Below are positions 15,259-30,391 of a stretch of 36,761 bases of DNA, in pieces. The notes below the pieces were generated by a model. The model was given only the letters and a program-made list of their open reading frames with translations, did no database searches and was not told the origin of the DNA. This stretch comes from Piscinibacter caeni. Its GTDB lineage: Bacteria > Pseudomonadota > Gammaproteobacteria > Burkholderiales > Burkholderiaceae_C. The stretch is from the NCBI GenBank assembly GCA_003265685.1, contig KZ836125.1, positions 1-36,761 on the forward strand. The letters are read 5' to 3'. Each line of letters starts with the position of its first letter. The first letter of the stretch is position 1. Made by a program: the position numbers and the translations under genes.

Positions 15259-16152
15259 TCAGTAGCGTTTCACTCGGCCGGCAATACTGCTCTCGGCCAC
15301 GGCGGGTGCTTCGCTGCCATCCGGGGCGGAGGCGTCGGCCCCCACCTCGCGCGCCAGGTGCGGCTTCAGGAAGAACACCGGCCCGCCGACGAGTATCGGC
15401 AAGCCCCGGTTGCACGACGCGCTGCGCACTGCGGCGATGCAGCCGGGCAACCAGTCGAGCCGAGCTTCGCTGCCGACCGAGAAACCGACCACGTCGAACC
15501 ATTCGCGCCGCACCGCCGAGATCGGGTCGGTGTCCGATCCTGCGCCCCCGGCCACGACCTCCCATCCGGCTCGGCGAAAGAACTCGGCGACCATCGACAG
15601 GCCGAAGGTGTGCTGCTCGCCCGGCACGCGTACCAGCAACACGCGACGCCCGTTGGGCGGATGACCCACCTCGACCCCGAAGGCCGGGCTCAATTCTCGC
15701 ATCATTCGCTGCAGGCGCCCGAGGCCCACCGTCACGCCGGTGAAATCGCACTCGTCGTCCGCCCACAGTTCGCCCAGGCGTCGCGCCACCGGCGCGAACA
15801 GGTCGACCAGGATGGTCTCGACGGACAAGGGCCGGGCCCGCAGTTCGGCAAGGCGCTCGGCCAGTCGCGCCTCGGGCGCACTGGCCACCAGGCGCGCAAA
15901 GGCATCCACCGCGGACGGCTCCAGCGCCACCGAGCGTGCATCGTTGCAGGCCTCCGGGTGATCGGCCAGCCGGTGCGCGGCGGCCAGACGCGGAATCACG
16001 TCGCGCTCGAGCGCACGTGCCAGCAAGGCCATGCGCTGCGATGCGGAGACGGTCGACGGGGAATTCTCGGAGGATGCGCCGCGCTGCCGTTGCGCCTGCG
16101 CGTCCGAGCGCGCGGCGGGTGACGATGTCCCTGCCTTCGGACCACCTTGCAT
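15259..16152 (-). CDS. aerR: AerR/PpaA cobalamin-binding antirepressor of PpsR
   Basis: 297-aa cytosolic regulator. Residues 1-35 are polar and low-complexity. Residues 105-160 form the helical cap (LSVETILVDLFAPVARRLGELWADDECDF). The B12-binding Rossmann-like domain follows: VLLVRVPGEQHTFGLSMVAEFF, with His181 in the position of the cobalamin-interacting histidine of AerR/PpaA, then VGFSVGSEARLDWL and PILVGGPVFF. In Rhodobacter this protein binds B12 and modulates CrtJ/PpsR DNA binding. The ATG at 16152 was chosen for its strong AGGAGGG site 4 nt upstream. The frame stays open for 79 more codons to 16389, so a longer form like Rhodobacter LAerR cannot be excluded, though that stretch has no domain character. 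It forms a transcript with ppsR. Confidence 0.92.
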   Translation of the reverse strand: MQGGPKAGTSSPAARSDAQAQRQRGASSENSPSTVSASQRMALLARALERDVIPRLAAAHRLADHPEACNDARSVALEPSAVDAFARLVASAPEARLAERLAELRARPLSVETILVDLFAPVARRLGELWADDECDFTGVTVGLGRLQRMMRELSPAFGVEVGHPPNGRRVLLVRVPGEQHTFGLSMVAEFFRRAGWEVVAGGAGSDTDPISAVRREWFDVVGFSVGSEARLDWLPGCIAAVRSASCNRGLPILVGGPVFFLKPHLAREVGADASAPDGSEAPAVAESSIAGRVKRY

Positions 16153-16318
16153 CGAACCCTCCTGGCTCTTGTCTCTCGTACTTCTCGGGAGTGACTGCTC
16201 GAGGGCCTTGGAGGGGCGAGTCTTTGCAGCGCTTCGCCAATGCTCGGGAGACAGACGGGCGGATCGTTGTTGCCGGATCTTCCTGTTGCGGACGAAGGAC
16301 GGGGTCGGTGAGCACGGG

Positions 16319-16347
16319 TTTTTACTCCTCGACCCGCCATGCGTCAA
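16319..16347 (-). promoter_or_regulatory. Second candidate aerR promoter
   Basis: On the minus strand TTGACG (16342-16347) and TAAAAA (16319-16324) are separated by exactly 17 bp. Transcription would start near 16312, leaving a leader of about 160 nt before aerR. No PpsR site overlaps it, so it might give PpsR-independent expression. The prediction rests on box similarity only. Confidence 0.35.
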
Positions 16348-16400
16348 ATGCTCGGCCTGCGCGACGTGATGCACCGCCGCATCGGTCAACCATGAGGGAC

Positions 16401-16429
16401 ATGATCGGCGCCGCGCGGGCCAATGTCAA
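16401..16429 (-). promoter_or_regulatory. Distal aerR promoter, PpsR-overlapped
   Basis: On the minus strand a perfect TTGACA (16424-16429) is followed after 17 bp by GATCAT (16401-16406). The -35 coincides with the TGT half of the PpsR-type site at 16424-16441. The leader to the aerR ATG would be about 240 nt. Confidence 0.45.
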
Positions 16430-16451
16430 GCCAGGTTTACGTCTACGCTGA

Positions 16452-16457
<6 letters not shown>
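16424..16457. promoter_or_regulatory. Tandem PpsR-type sites controlling divergent aerR and bchF
   Basis: Two overlapping near-consensus sites are present: TGT-N12-ACG at 16424-16441 and CGT-N12-ACA at 16440-16457. Each differs from TGT-N12-ACA by one base, on the inner side. The outer halves, TGTCAA and TTGACA, are the -35 boxes of the leftward and rightward promoters, so one bound PpsR complex would block both. Confidence 0.6.
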
Positions 16458-18247
<1,790 letters not shown>

Positions 18248-18248
18248 C

Positions 18249-19790
18249 ATGCAGCTCACCCTCTGGACCTACGAAGGCCCGCCGCACGTCGGCGCGATGC
18301 GGGTCGCCACCGCGATGCGCGAGCTGCACTACGTGCTGCACGCGCCGCAAGGCGACACCTACGCCGACCTGCTGTTCACGATGATCGAGCGGCTGCCACG
18401 CCGCCCGCCGGTCACCTACACCACCTTCCAGGCGCGCGACCTGGGCGGCGACACCGCCGAGTTGTTCAAGACCGCTGCGCGCGAGGCCGCCGAACGCTTC
18501 GCGCCGCAGGCGCTGCTGGTGGGGGCCTCCTGCACCGCCGAGTTGATCCAGGACGATCCGGGTGGCCTGGCCGCCGCGCTGAACCTGCCGATCCCGGTGA
18601 TCCCGCTCGAGCTGCCGGCCTACCAGCGCAAGGAGAACTGGGGCGCGGCCGAGACCTTCTACCGCCTGGTGCGGGCGCTGGCCGTGCCGCCGCCGCCCAA
18701 GGCCGACGACCGCGCGCCGAGCTGCAACATCCTCGGCCCCGCCGCGCTCGGCTTCCGCCACCGCGACGACCTGCAGGAGATCCGCGGCTTGCTCGGCCGG
18801 CTCGGCATCGAGGTGAACGTGGTCGCGCCCTGGGGCGCGAGCCCGGCCGACCTGGGGCGCCTGCCCGAGGCCGACTTCAACGTCGTGCTCTACCCCGAGA
18901 TCGCCGGCACCGCGGCGCAGTTCCTGCAGCGCCAGTACGGCCAGCCCTTCACCCGCACGGTGCCGATCGGCGTGCAGGCCACGCGCGCCTTCATCGCCGA
19001 GGTGGCCACGCTCGCCAAGGTCGACGCCACGGCGCTGCTGGCCGAGGAAGAGGCCCGCGCCACCTGGTACAGCCGCTCGGTCGACTCCACCTACCTGACC
19101 AACAAGCGCGTGTTCGTGTTCGGCGACGCGACACACGCGGTCGCCGCCGCACGTGTCGCCTCGTCCGAGCTCGGCCTGCAGGTGGTGGGCCTGGGCACCT
19201 ACAGCCGCGAGATCGCGCGCGAGCTGCGCGAGGCGGCCAAGGGCTACGGCATCGAGCCGCTGATCTGCGACGACTACCTCGAAGTCGAGGCCGCCATCGC
19301 CGCCGCGCAGCCCGAGTTGGTGCTGGGCACGCAGATGGAGCGCCACATCGCCAAGCGCCTCGGGCTGCCCTGCGCGGTGATCTCCGCACCGGTGCACGTG
19401 CAGGACTTCCCGGCGCGCCACTCGCCGCAGATGGGCTTCGAAGGCGTGAACGTGCTGTTCGACACCTGGGTCGCGCCGCTGATGATGGGCCTGGAGGAAC
19501 ACCTGCTGCACATGTTCCGCGACGACTTCGAGTTCCACGAAGGCGCCGCGCCCTCGCACCTGGGCCGCGCCGCGGTGCCGGCCGAGGCCGCCGCCGCCCC
19601 GGTCGAGCCCGCAGCGGCCGTGCCGTCGACGACGCAGTGGAGCGCCGACGCCGAGCACGAGCTGCGCAAGATCCCGTTCTTCGTGCGCGGCAAGGCGCGC
19701 CGCAACACCGAGCGCTACGCGAGCGATCGCGGGCTGGCCACCATCACGCTGGAGACCTTGTATGAAGCCAAGGCCCACTTCAGCCGCTGA
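18249..19790 (+). CDS. bchB: Dark-operative protochlorophyllide reductase subunit B
   Basis: 513-aa subunit that pairs with BchN and contributes Asp36 ([11 protein letters not shown]) as the unusual fourth ligand of the shared [4Fe-4S] cluster. [15 protein letters not shown] near 95 is the conserved loop close to it. Three Rossmann-like domains follow. A variable Ala/Pro linker around 440-465 leads to the C-terminal domain ([28 protein letters not shown]) that contributes to substrate binding. The ATG at 18249 follows the bchN stop by one base. Confidence 0.97.
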   Translation: MQLTLWTYEGPPHVGAMRVATAMRELHYVLHAPQGDTYADLLFTMIERLPRRPPVTYTTFQARDLGGDTAELFKTAAREAAERFAPQALLVGASCTAELIQDDPGGLAAALNLPIPVIPLELPAYQRKENWGAAETFYRLVRALAVPPPPKADDRAPSCNILGPAALGFRHRDDLQEIRGLLGRLGIEVNVVAPWGASPADLGRLPEADFNVVLYPEIAGTAAQFLQRQYGQPFTRTVPIGVQATRAFIAEVATLAKVDATALLAEEEARATWYSRSVDSTYLTNKRVFVFGDATHAVAAARVASSELGLQVVGLGTYSREIARELREAAKGYGIEPLICDDYLEVEAAIAAAQPELVLGTQMERHIAKRLGLPCAVISAPVHVQDFPARHSPQMGFEGVNVLFDTWVAPLMMGLEEHLLHMFRDDFEFHEGAAPSHLGRAAVPAEAAAAPVEPAAAVPSTTQWSADAEHELRKIPFFVRGKARRNTERYASDRGLATITLETLYEAKAHFSR

Positions 19791-19806
19791 GCAGCGGGGC
19801 CCCGCC

Positions 19807-24439
<4,633 letters not shown>

Positions 24440-24440
<1 letters not shown>

Positions 24441-25147
24441 TGGAACACCTGAGCTACACCAGCCGTCGCGGCGAGATCGAGCACTACTTCGACCGCACCG
24501 CGGTGCAGGCGTGGGCGCGGCTCACGTCCGACGCGCCGGTCGGCCGGATCCGCGCCACCGTGCGGGCCGGCCGCGAGCGCATGCGCGCGACCCTGCTCGA
24601 CTGGCTGCCCGAGGACCTGCACGGCCGGCGCATCCTCGATGCCGGCTGCGGCACGGGCGCCTTCGCGGTGGCGGCGGCGCGGCGCGGCGCGCACGTGGTC
24701 GCGATCGATCTCTCGTCCACGCTGGTCGAGCTCGCCTGGCAGCGGCTCTCGCACCACCTGGACGTCTTCAGCAACGGCGGCCACATCGAGTTCCGTGCCG
24801 GCGACATGCTCTCGGCCGATCTCGGCGAGTTCGACCACGTGGTCGCGATGGACTCGCTGATCCACTACGAAACTACCGACGCCGTGCGCGCGCTCTCGGC
24901 CTGGGCGCCGCGCATCCGGGGATCGATGCTCTTCACCTTCGCGCCGCGCACGCCGGCACTGGCCGCGATGCATGCGGTAGGTCGCTGGTTCCCGCGCGGC
25001 GACCGCGCGCCGGCCATCGAGCCGGTGGCCGAAGGCGCGCTGCGGCGCGAGATCGCGTTGCACCTGCCGCAGTGGCACGCCGCCCGCACGTCGCGCGTGG
25101 CCAGCGGCTTCTACACCTCGCAAGCCATGGAGTTGCGGCTGGCATGA
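24440..25147 (+). CDS. bchM: Mg-protoporphyrin IX O-methyltransferase
   Basis: 235-aa SAM-dependent enzyme that methylates the C13 propionate of Mg-protoporphyrin IX, the step after chelation. The SAM motif I is ILDAGCGTGAFAVAAARRGA, followed by VAIDLSSTLVELA and the post-motif DHVVAMDSLIHYE. The C-terminal RTSRVASGFYTSQAMELRLA is family-like. It shares its start base with the bchL stop and overlaps lhaA by 4 bp. Being directly behind bchH fits the known functional coupling of BchH and BchM. Confidence 0.95.
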
Positions 25148-26580
25148 AGGTCAACCAGCGCCTCGCCCGCGCGTGGCTGCACGTCGGCCCGCGCTTCCTG
25201 CCGTTCGCCGATGCGGCGAGCGCGGAGCTGCCGCTGGCGCGGCTGCTTCGGCTGGCGCTGTTCCAGGTGTCGGTGGGCATGGCGCTGGCGCTGCTGGTCG
25301 GCACGCTGAACCGGGTGATGATCGTCGAGCTCGGCGTGCCGGCCTGGCTGGTGGCGGCGATGGTCGCGCTGCCGGTGCTGTTCGCGCCGCTGCGCTCGCT
25401 GATCGGCTTCCGCTCCGACACGCACCGCAGCTACCTGGGCTGGAAGCGCGTGCCCTACCTGTGGTTCGGCACGCTGCTGCAGTTCGGCGGGCTGGCCATC
25501 ATGCCGTTCGCGCTGCTGGTGCTGTCCGGCGGCGGCAACGGCCCGGCCTGGATCGGCCTGCTCGGCGCGGCGCTCGCCTTCCTGCTCACCGGCGCCGGGC
25601 TGCACACCACGCAGACCGCCGGGCTCGCGCTGGCCACCGACCTCGCCGCGCCCGCGCAGCGCCCGCGCGTCGTCGCGCTGATGTTCGTGATGCTGCTGGT
25701 GGGCATGGCCGCGTCGAGCCTCGCCTTCGGCCTGCTGCTGACACCCTTCACGCCGCTGCGCCTGGTGCAGGTGGTGCAGGGCGCGGCGGCGCTGACGATG
25801 GCGCTGAACCTGGTCGCGCTGTGGAAGCAGGAGGCACGCAACCCGCAGGCCACGCGCCACGACCAGCCGGCCGAGGACTTCCGTGCCGCCTGGAGTGCCT
25901 TCGTGCGCATCGGGCGGACCAAGCGCTTCCTGGTCGCCGTCGGCCTGGGCAGCGCCGCCTTCAGCATGCAGGACATCGTGCTCGAGCCCTATGGCGGCGA
26001 GGTGCTGCAGCTGCCCGTGGGCGCGACCTCGCTGCTGACCGGGCTGCTCGCGCTCGGCTCGCTGGCCGCCTTCGCGCTGGCCGCGCGGCGCCTGTCGCGC
26101 GGCGCCGACCCGCACCGCCTGGCCGCGCTGGGCGTGCTGATCGGCATCCTCTCGTTCGCCGCGGTGATCTTCGCCGCGCCGCTCGGCTCGGCGCTGCTGT
26201 TCCGCGCCGGCGCCACCGGCATCGGATTCGGCGGCGGGCTGTTCTCGGTCGCCCTGCTGTCGGCCGCGATGGCGCTCGACGAAGGCGGCCATGTCGGCCT
26301 GGCCATCGGCGCCTGGGGCGCGGTGCAGGCCACCTGCATCGGCATCGCCACCGCCGCCGGCGGCGCGCTGCGCGACGGCGTGGGCCACCTCGCCGCCAGC
26401 GGCGCGCTCGGCGAGGCGCTGAGCCAGCCCGCGGTGGGCTACAGCGTCGTGTACCACCTCGAGATCCTGTTGTTGTTTGCCACGCTGGCCGTGCTCGGTC
26501 CGCTGTGCACGGCCCGCGCCGTGCCGCGGGACGCAAGCGCGGCGGCGCGGCCGTTCGGCCTGGCCGAGTTCCCTGGTTGA
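25144..26580 (+). CDS. lhaA: Light-harvesting 1 assembly protein (PucC/LhaA family)
   Basis: 478-aa membrane protein with about 12 helices, a BCD-family MFS relative needed for LH1 assembly in Rhodobacter. Family blocks are GTLNRVMIVELGVPAWLVA, GWKRVPYLWFGTLLQFGG, TQTAGLALATDLA, FSMQDIVLEPYGGEVL and AIGAWGAVQATCIGIA. The second copy of this family in the window, between bchG and bchP, is clearly paralogous. The gap to puhA is only 27 bp, and in related bacteria a puhA promoter lies inside this gene; I see no confident boxes for one here. Confidence 0.93.
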   Translation: MKVNQRLARAWLHVGPRFLPFADAASAELPLARLLRLALFQVSVGMALALLVGTLNRVMIVELGVPAWLVAAMVALPVLFAPLRSLIGFRSDTHRSYLGWKRVPYLWFGTLLQFGGLAIMPFALLVLSGGGNGPAWIGLLGAALAFLLTGAGLHTTQTAGLALATDLAAPAQRPRVVALMFVMLLVGMAASSLAFGLLLTPFTPLRLVQVVQGAAALTMALNLVALWKQEARNPQATRHDQPAEDFRAAWSAFVRIGRTKRFLVAVGLGSAAFSMQDIVLEPYGGEVLQLPVGATSLLTGLLALGSLAAFALAARRLSRGADPHRLAALGVLIGILSFAAVIFAAPLGSALLFRAGATGIGFGGGLFSVALLSAAMALDEGGHVGLAIGAWGAVQATCIGIATAAGGALRDGVGHLAASGALGEALSQPAVGYSVVYHLEILLLFATLAVLGPLCTARAVPRDASAAARPFGLAEFPG

Positions 26581-26607
26581 GTTTTTCCGGTCGACAAGGA
26601 GTCGCAT

Positions 26608-27369
26608 ATGACCACCGGTGCCATCACTGCCTACATCGACGTCGCACAGCTCACGCTGTACGGTTTCTGGATCTTCTTCGCGGGCCTGGTCTGGTACCTG
26701 CACCGCGAGAACAAGCGCGAGGGCTATCCGCTCGAGTCGGACCGCTCCGGCAGCATCACCGTGCAGGGCTTCCCGGCCGTGCCGCCGCCCAAGACCTTCC
26801 TGCTGCCCGGCGGCAAGACGGTCACCGTGCCCAAGGACGGCATCAGCAGCGATCCGGTGGCCGCGCGCAGCGCGGGCAACTTCCCCGGCGCGCCGCTGGT
26901 GCCCACCGGCAACCCGTTCCTCGACAACGTCGGCCCGGGCTCGTACACACGCCGCGCCGACGTGCCCGACGTGACGCTGACCGGCGAGCCGAAGATCGTG
27001 CCGCTGCGCGACGCGGCCGACTACGGCGTCGCCTCGCAGGACCCGGATCCGCGCGGCAAGCCGGTCTGGGGTGCCGACGGCGTGCAGGGCGGCACCGTGC
27101 GTGACCTGTGGGTCGACCGCTCCGAGGCCGTGTTCCGCTACCTCGAGGTCACCACCAACGGCGGCCGCAACGTGCTGCTGCCGATGAACTTCGCACGCGT
27201 CACCGACCGGGGCGTCAAGGTCGCCTCCATCCTCGGCGGCCAGTTCGACGGCGCGCCCGCGCCGCGCCAGCCGAACACCGTGACGCTGTACGAGGAAGAG
27301 AAGATCAGCGGCTACTTCGGCGCCGGCACGCTGTACGCGACGCCGGACCGGGCGGAGCCGCTGCTGTGA
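26608..27369 (+). CDS. puhA: Photosynthetic reaction centre H subunit
   Basis: 253-aa subunit capping the cytoplasmic face of the L/M reaction centre and guiding protons to quinone QB. A single N-terminal helix lies at about 12-32 ([20 protein letters not shown]), then the cytoplasmic beta-rich domain with [30 protein letters not shown] and [19 protein letters not shown] strong AAGGAG lies 8 nt before the ATG. The stop overlaps the GTG of puhB. The L and M genes (puf) are not in this window. Confidence 0.97.
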   Translation: MTTGAITAYIDVAQLTLYGFWIFFAGLVWYLHRENKREGYPLESDRSGSITVQGFPAVPPPKTFLLPGGKTVTVPKDGISSDPVAARSAGNFPGAPLVPTGNPFLDNVGPGSYTRRADVPDVTLTGEPKIVPLRDAADYGVASQDPDPRGKPVWGADGVQGGTVRDLWVDRSEAVFRYLEVTTNGGRNVLLPMNFARVTDRGVKVASILGGQFDGAPAPRQPNTVTLYEEEKISGYFGAGTLYATPDRAEPLL

Positions 27370-28034
27370 ACGTCAGCGAGCACGAACACGAGGCGGCGCG
27401 CGGCCTGCCGGAGCCGCTGCCCGCGGGCGAGCGCCTGCTCTGGCAGGGTGCGCCGGCCTGGCGTGTGCTCGCGGTCGAGGCGCTGCACGTGCGCAAGTTC
27501 GCGCTGTACTTCGCGCTGCTGCTGGCCTGGCGCGCGGCCGACGCGCTGCAGGCCGGCGCCGGCGTGACCGGCGCGCTGTGGTCCGCCGCCGGCGTGCTGC
27601 CGCTGGCGCTGCTGGCGCTGGCGCTGCTGGCCGGCTTCGCCTGGCTGGTGGCGCGCACCACGGTCTATACCGTCACCGACCGGCGTGTCGTGATGCGCAT
27701 CGGCGTGGTCCTCAGCGTCACCTTCAACCTGCCCTACTCGACCATCGAGTCGGCCTCGCTGCGCCTGCGCGGAGACGGCCACGGCGACATCGCGCTCGTG
27801 CTCTCCGGCAGGGACCGCATCGCCTGGCTGCACCTGTGGCCGCACGCGCGGGCCTGGCAGCTGCGCCGTCCGCAGCCGCTGCTGCGCGCGCTGCCCGAGG
27901 CGCGCCGGGTGGCGCAGACCATCGCCGACGCGCTGGCCGGCGCCGCCGCGCAGGCGAGCAGCCCGGTTCCGGCGGCGGCCGACAGCGTGCCGGGCCAGAT
28001 CGGCCTGCCCACGACGCGCCCGCTCGCAGCCTGA
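27366..28034 (+). CDS. puhB: Reaction centre assembly protein PuhB
   Basis: 222-aa membrane protein that assists reaction-centre assembly. After an acidic N-terminus and [24 protein letters not shown] come two to three hydrophobic helices. A PH-like domain follows, beginning [22 protein letters not shown] and continuing [21 protein letters not shown]. The GTG at 27366 overlaps the puhA stop (GTGA). Confidence 0.92.
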   Translation: MNVSEHEHEAARGLPEPLPAGERLLWQGAPAWRVLAVEALHVRKFALYFALLLAWRAADALQAGAGVTGALWSAAGVLPLALLALALLAGFAWLVARTTVYTVTDRRVVMRIGVVLSVTFNLPYSTIESASLRLRGDGHGDIALVLSGRDRIAWLHLWPHARAWQLRRPQPLLRALPEARRVAQTIADALAGAAAQASSPVPAAADSVPGQIGLPTTRPLAA

Positions 28035-28043
28035 GGTCACGCC

Positions 28044-28487
28044 ATGCACGACCACGCGCACGACAAGCTGCCGAGCGGCCTGCTGCTCGCGCTGGCCGGC
28101 TTCGCGCTGGCCACGCTGCTGCTGGCCGGCACCGCGCGCCTGACCGGCTGGGGCACCGCCCACCAGGACGACGCCCCCGCCGTGGCCACGCGCGAGCTGC
28201 GCTTCGAGGACCGCGCCGACGGCGGCATCGCGATCGTCGACGCGCGCGACGGCCGCACCATCGCCGGGGCCGACCCCGGCACCAACGGCTTCCTGCGCAG
28301 CGCGGTGCGCGGCCTGGTGCGCGAGCGCAAGCGCCAGGGCGTGGGCGCCGACGCGCCGTTCCGGCTCAGCGCACGGGCCGACGGCCGGCTCACGCTCGAG
28401 GACCCGGCCACCGGCCGGCGCATCGACCTCGAGTCCTTCGGGGCCACCAACGCGGCGGTGTTCGCGCGCCTGCTGCCCACCCCCTGA
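28044..28487 (+). CDS. puhC: Photosynthetic complex assembly protein PuhC
   Basis: 147-aa protein with a His-rich N-terminus (MHDHAHDK), one membrane helix at about 12-33 and a soluble, probably periplasmic, domain with [20 protein letters not shown] and [20 protein letters not shown], which are recognisable PuhC blocks. In Rhodobacter PuhC supports RC-LH1 formation. It lies 9 bp after puhB and 14 bp before acsF. Confidence 0.9.
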   Translation: MHDHAHDKLPSGLLLALAGFALATLLLAGTARLTGWGTAHQDDAPAVATRELRFEDRADGGIAIVDARDGRTIAGADPGTNGFLRSAVRGLVRERKRQGVGADAPFRLSARADGRLTLEDPATGRRIDLESFGATNAAVFARLLPTP

Positions 28488-28501
28488 CGACGGAGACACG
28501 C

Positions 28502-29581
28502 ATGCTGGACCAGACCACCCCCGACGTCGCGACCAAGGCGCTGTCCGACCAGGCCACCGCGCGGGCACGCGCCGACTCGCTGCTCGCGCCGCGCTTCTAC
28601 ACGACCGACTTCGCCGCGCTCGAGAAGCTCGACGTCTCGCCGATCCGCGAGCAGTGGGACGCAATGATGGCCGAGTACGAGGGCGACAACAACCACGACC
28701 ACTTCCAGCGCGACGAGGCCTTCGCCGCCGAGCTGAAGCAGCTGCCGCCCGAACTGCACCAGGAGTTCATCGACTTCCTGATCAGCTCGATCACCTCGGA
28801 GTTCTCCGGCTGCGTGCTCTACAACGAGATCCAGAAGAACGTCCAGAACCCGGACATCAAGGCGCTGATGCGCTACATGGCGCGCGACGAGTCGCGCCAT
28901 GCCGGCTTCATCAACCAGTCGCTGAAGGACTTCGGGCTGGGCGTGGACCTGGGCGGCCTGAAGCGCACCAAGCGCTACACCTTCTTCAAGCCCAAGTACA
29001 TCTACTACGCGACCTACCTGTCCGAGAAGATCGGCTACGCGCGCTACATCACGATCTTCCGCCAGCTCGAGCGCCACCCGGAGAAACGTTTCCACCCGAT
29101 CTTTCGCTGGTTCGAGCGCTGGTGCAACGACGAATTCCGCCACGGCGAATCGTTCGCGCTGCTGATGCGCGCGCACCCGCACCTGCTGGAAGGCGGCAAC
29201 AAGCTGTGGATCCGCTTCTTCCTGCTGGCCGTCTACGCCACGATGTACGTGCGCGACCACATGCGCCCGCAGCTGCACGCGGCGATGGGGCTGGAGTCGA
29301 GCGAGTACGACTACACCGTGTTCCGCATCACCAACGACATCAGCAAGCAGGTGTTCCCGTTCACGCTGGACATCGACGCCCCGGCCTTCCGCGCCGGCAT
29401 GGAGCGGCTCTACGCGATCGCGCAGAAGTCGGCCGCGGCCAAGGCGCGCGGCGGGCTCGTGGGCACGCTGGCGCGCGGCTGGTGGGCCGCCGCCGGCGCG
29501 GCCACCTTCGCGCGCCTGTACTTCCTGCCGGTGATCCCGAACGCGCTGCCGCAGCAGGCGCGCATGGCCCCGGCCTGGTGA
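28502..29581 (+). CDS. acsF: Aerobic Mg-protoporphyrin IX monomethyl ester oxidative cyclase
   Basis: 359-aa diiron oxygenase-type enzyme that closes ring E using O2. The diiron ligands lie in [24 protein letters not shown] and [14 protein letters not shown] (E-E-x-x-H type motifs). [21 protein letters not shown] and [12 protein letters not shown] are family blocks. The length matches Rubrivivax AcsF (358 aa), where this gene was first characterised. It is embedded between puhC and puhE. No anaerobic cyclase bchE is present in this window. GGAGAC precedes the ATG. Confidence 0.97.
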   Translation: MLDQTTPDVATKALSDQATARARADSLLAPRFYTTDFAALEKLDVSPIREQWDAMMAEYEGDNNHDHFQRDEAFAAELKQLPPELHQEFIDFLISSITSEFSGCVLYNEIQKNVQNPDIKALMRYMARDESRHAGFINQSLKDFGLGVDLGGLKRTKRYTFFKPKYIYYATYLSEKIGYARYITIFRQLERHPEKRFHPIFRWFERWCNDEFRHGESFALLMRAHPHLLEGGNKLWIRFFLLAVYATMYVRDHMRPQLHAAMGLESSEYDYTVFRITNDISKQVFPFTLDIDAPAFRAGMERLYAIAQKSAAAKARGGLVGTLARGWWAAAGAATFARLYFLPVIPNALPQQARMAPAW

Positions 29582-29586
29582 GCGGC

Positions 29587-30360
29587 ATGGTCGTCGAGTA
29601 CCTGCTGCCGGCGCTCTACACGGTGTTCGTGTGGTGGGCGGGCACGGGCGTGATCCTGTTCCTCGACGGCCTGCCGCGCTGGACGCACCCGTGGACCATG
29701 CTGTGGGCGACGATCCTGCTGGCCATCGCGCTGGTGGGCATCACCGTCACGGCGGACGACACGCGCAGCACCGGCGCCTACCTCGCCTTCACCGGCACCA
29801 TCCTGGTCTGGGCCTGGAAGGAACTCGCGTTCCTGATGGGCTACGTCACCGGCCCGCGGCGCGTCGCCTGCCCGCCCGGCGCACGCGGCTGGGCGCGTGT
29901 CGGCCATGCACTGGCGGCGATCCTGTGGCATGAACTCGCGCTGCTGGCGCTGTTCGCCGCCGTGCTGGCGCTCACCTGGGGCGGGCGCAACCCGGTGGCG
30001 GCCTGCACCTTCGCCACGCTGTGGATCATGCGGCTGTCGGCCAAGCTGAACGTCTTCCTCGGCGTGCGCAACCTGAACGAGGAGTTCCTGCCCGAGCCGG
30101 TGCGCCACCTGGGCAGCTACTTCCGCCAGCGCAACATGAACCGCTTCTTCCCGGTCTCGCTGCTGGCCGCGACCGCGCTCGCGCTGGCGCTGTGGGAGCA
30201 CGCGCTGGCGCCGGGCACCAGCCGCTTCGGCGCCATCTCCACCACCATGGTGGCGATGCTGTGCACCCTGGCCGTGGTCGAGCACGTGCTGATGATGCTG
30301 CCGCTGCCCTCGCAGTGGCTGTGGCGCTGGGGCTTGCGCAGCCGCGCGGCCGCAGAATAG
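29587..30360 (+). CDS. puhE: PuhE, putative photosynthetic complex assembly protein
   Basis: 257-aa integral membrane protein with about seven helices, of the DUF3623/PuhE family found at the end of puh operons. Recognisable parts are YTVFVWWAGTGVILFLDGLPR, LWIMRLSAKLNVFLGVRNLNEEFLPE and YFRQRNMNRFFPVS. ATG 29587 was taken as start; GTG 29578, which overlaps the acsF stop, is an equally coupled alternative three codons earlier. It is the last recognisable PGC gene on this side. In some relatives hemA follows here; in this window it does not. Confidence 0.9.
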   Translation: MVVEYLLPALYTVFVWWAGTGVILFLDGLPRWTHPWTMLWATILLAIALVGITVTADDTRSTGAYLAFTGTILVWAWKELAFLMGYVTGPRRVACPPGARGWARVGHALAAILWHELALLALFAAVLALTWGGRNPVAACTFATLWIMRLSAKLNVFLGVRNLNEEFLPEPVRHLGSYFRQRNMNRFFPVSLLAATALALALWEHALAPGTSRFGAISTTMVAMLCTLAVVEHVLMMLPLPSQWLWRWGLRSRAAAE

Positions 30361-30391
30361 CCGCGCCCGGCCCCGCCGGGAGGGAGCGGCG

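Noticed and set aside
19762-19806. Earlier bchH start at 19762
   Set aside because: Adds 15 residues without conservation and overlaps the 3' end of bchB; the ATG at 19807 begins the conserved N-terminus.
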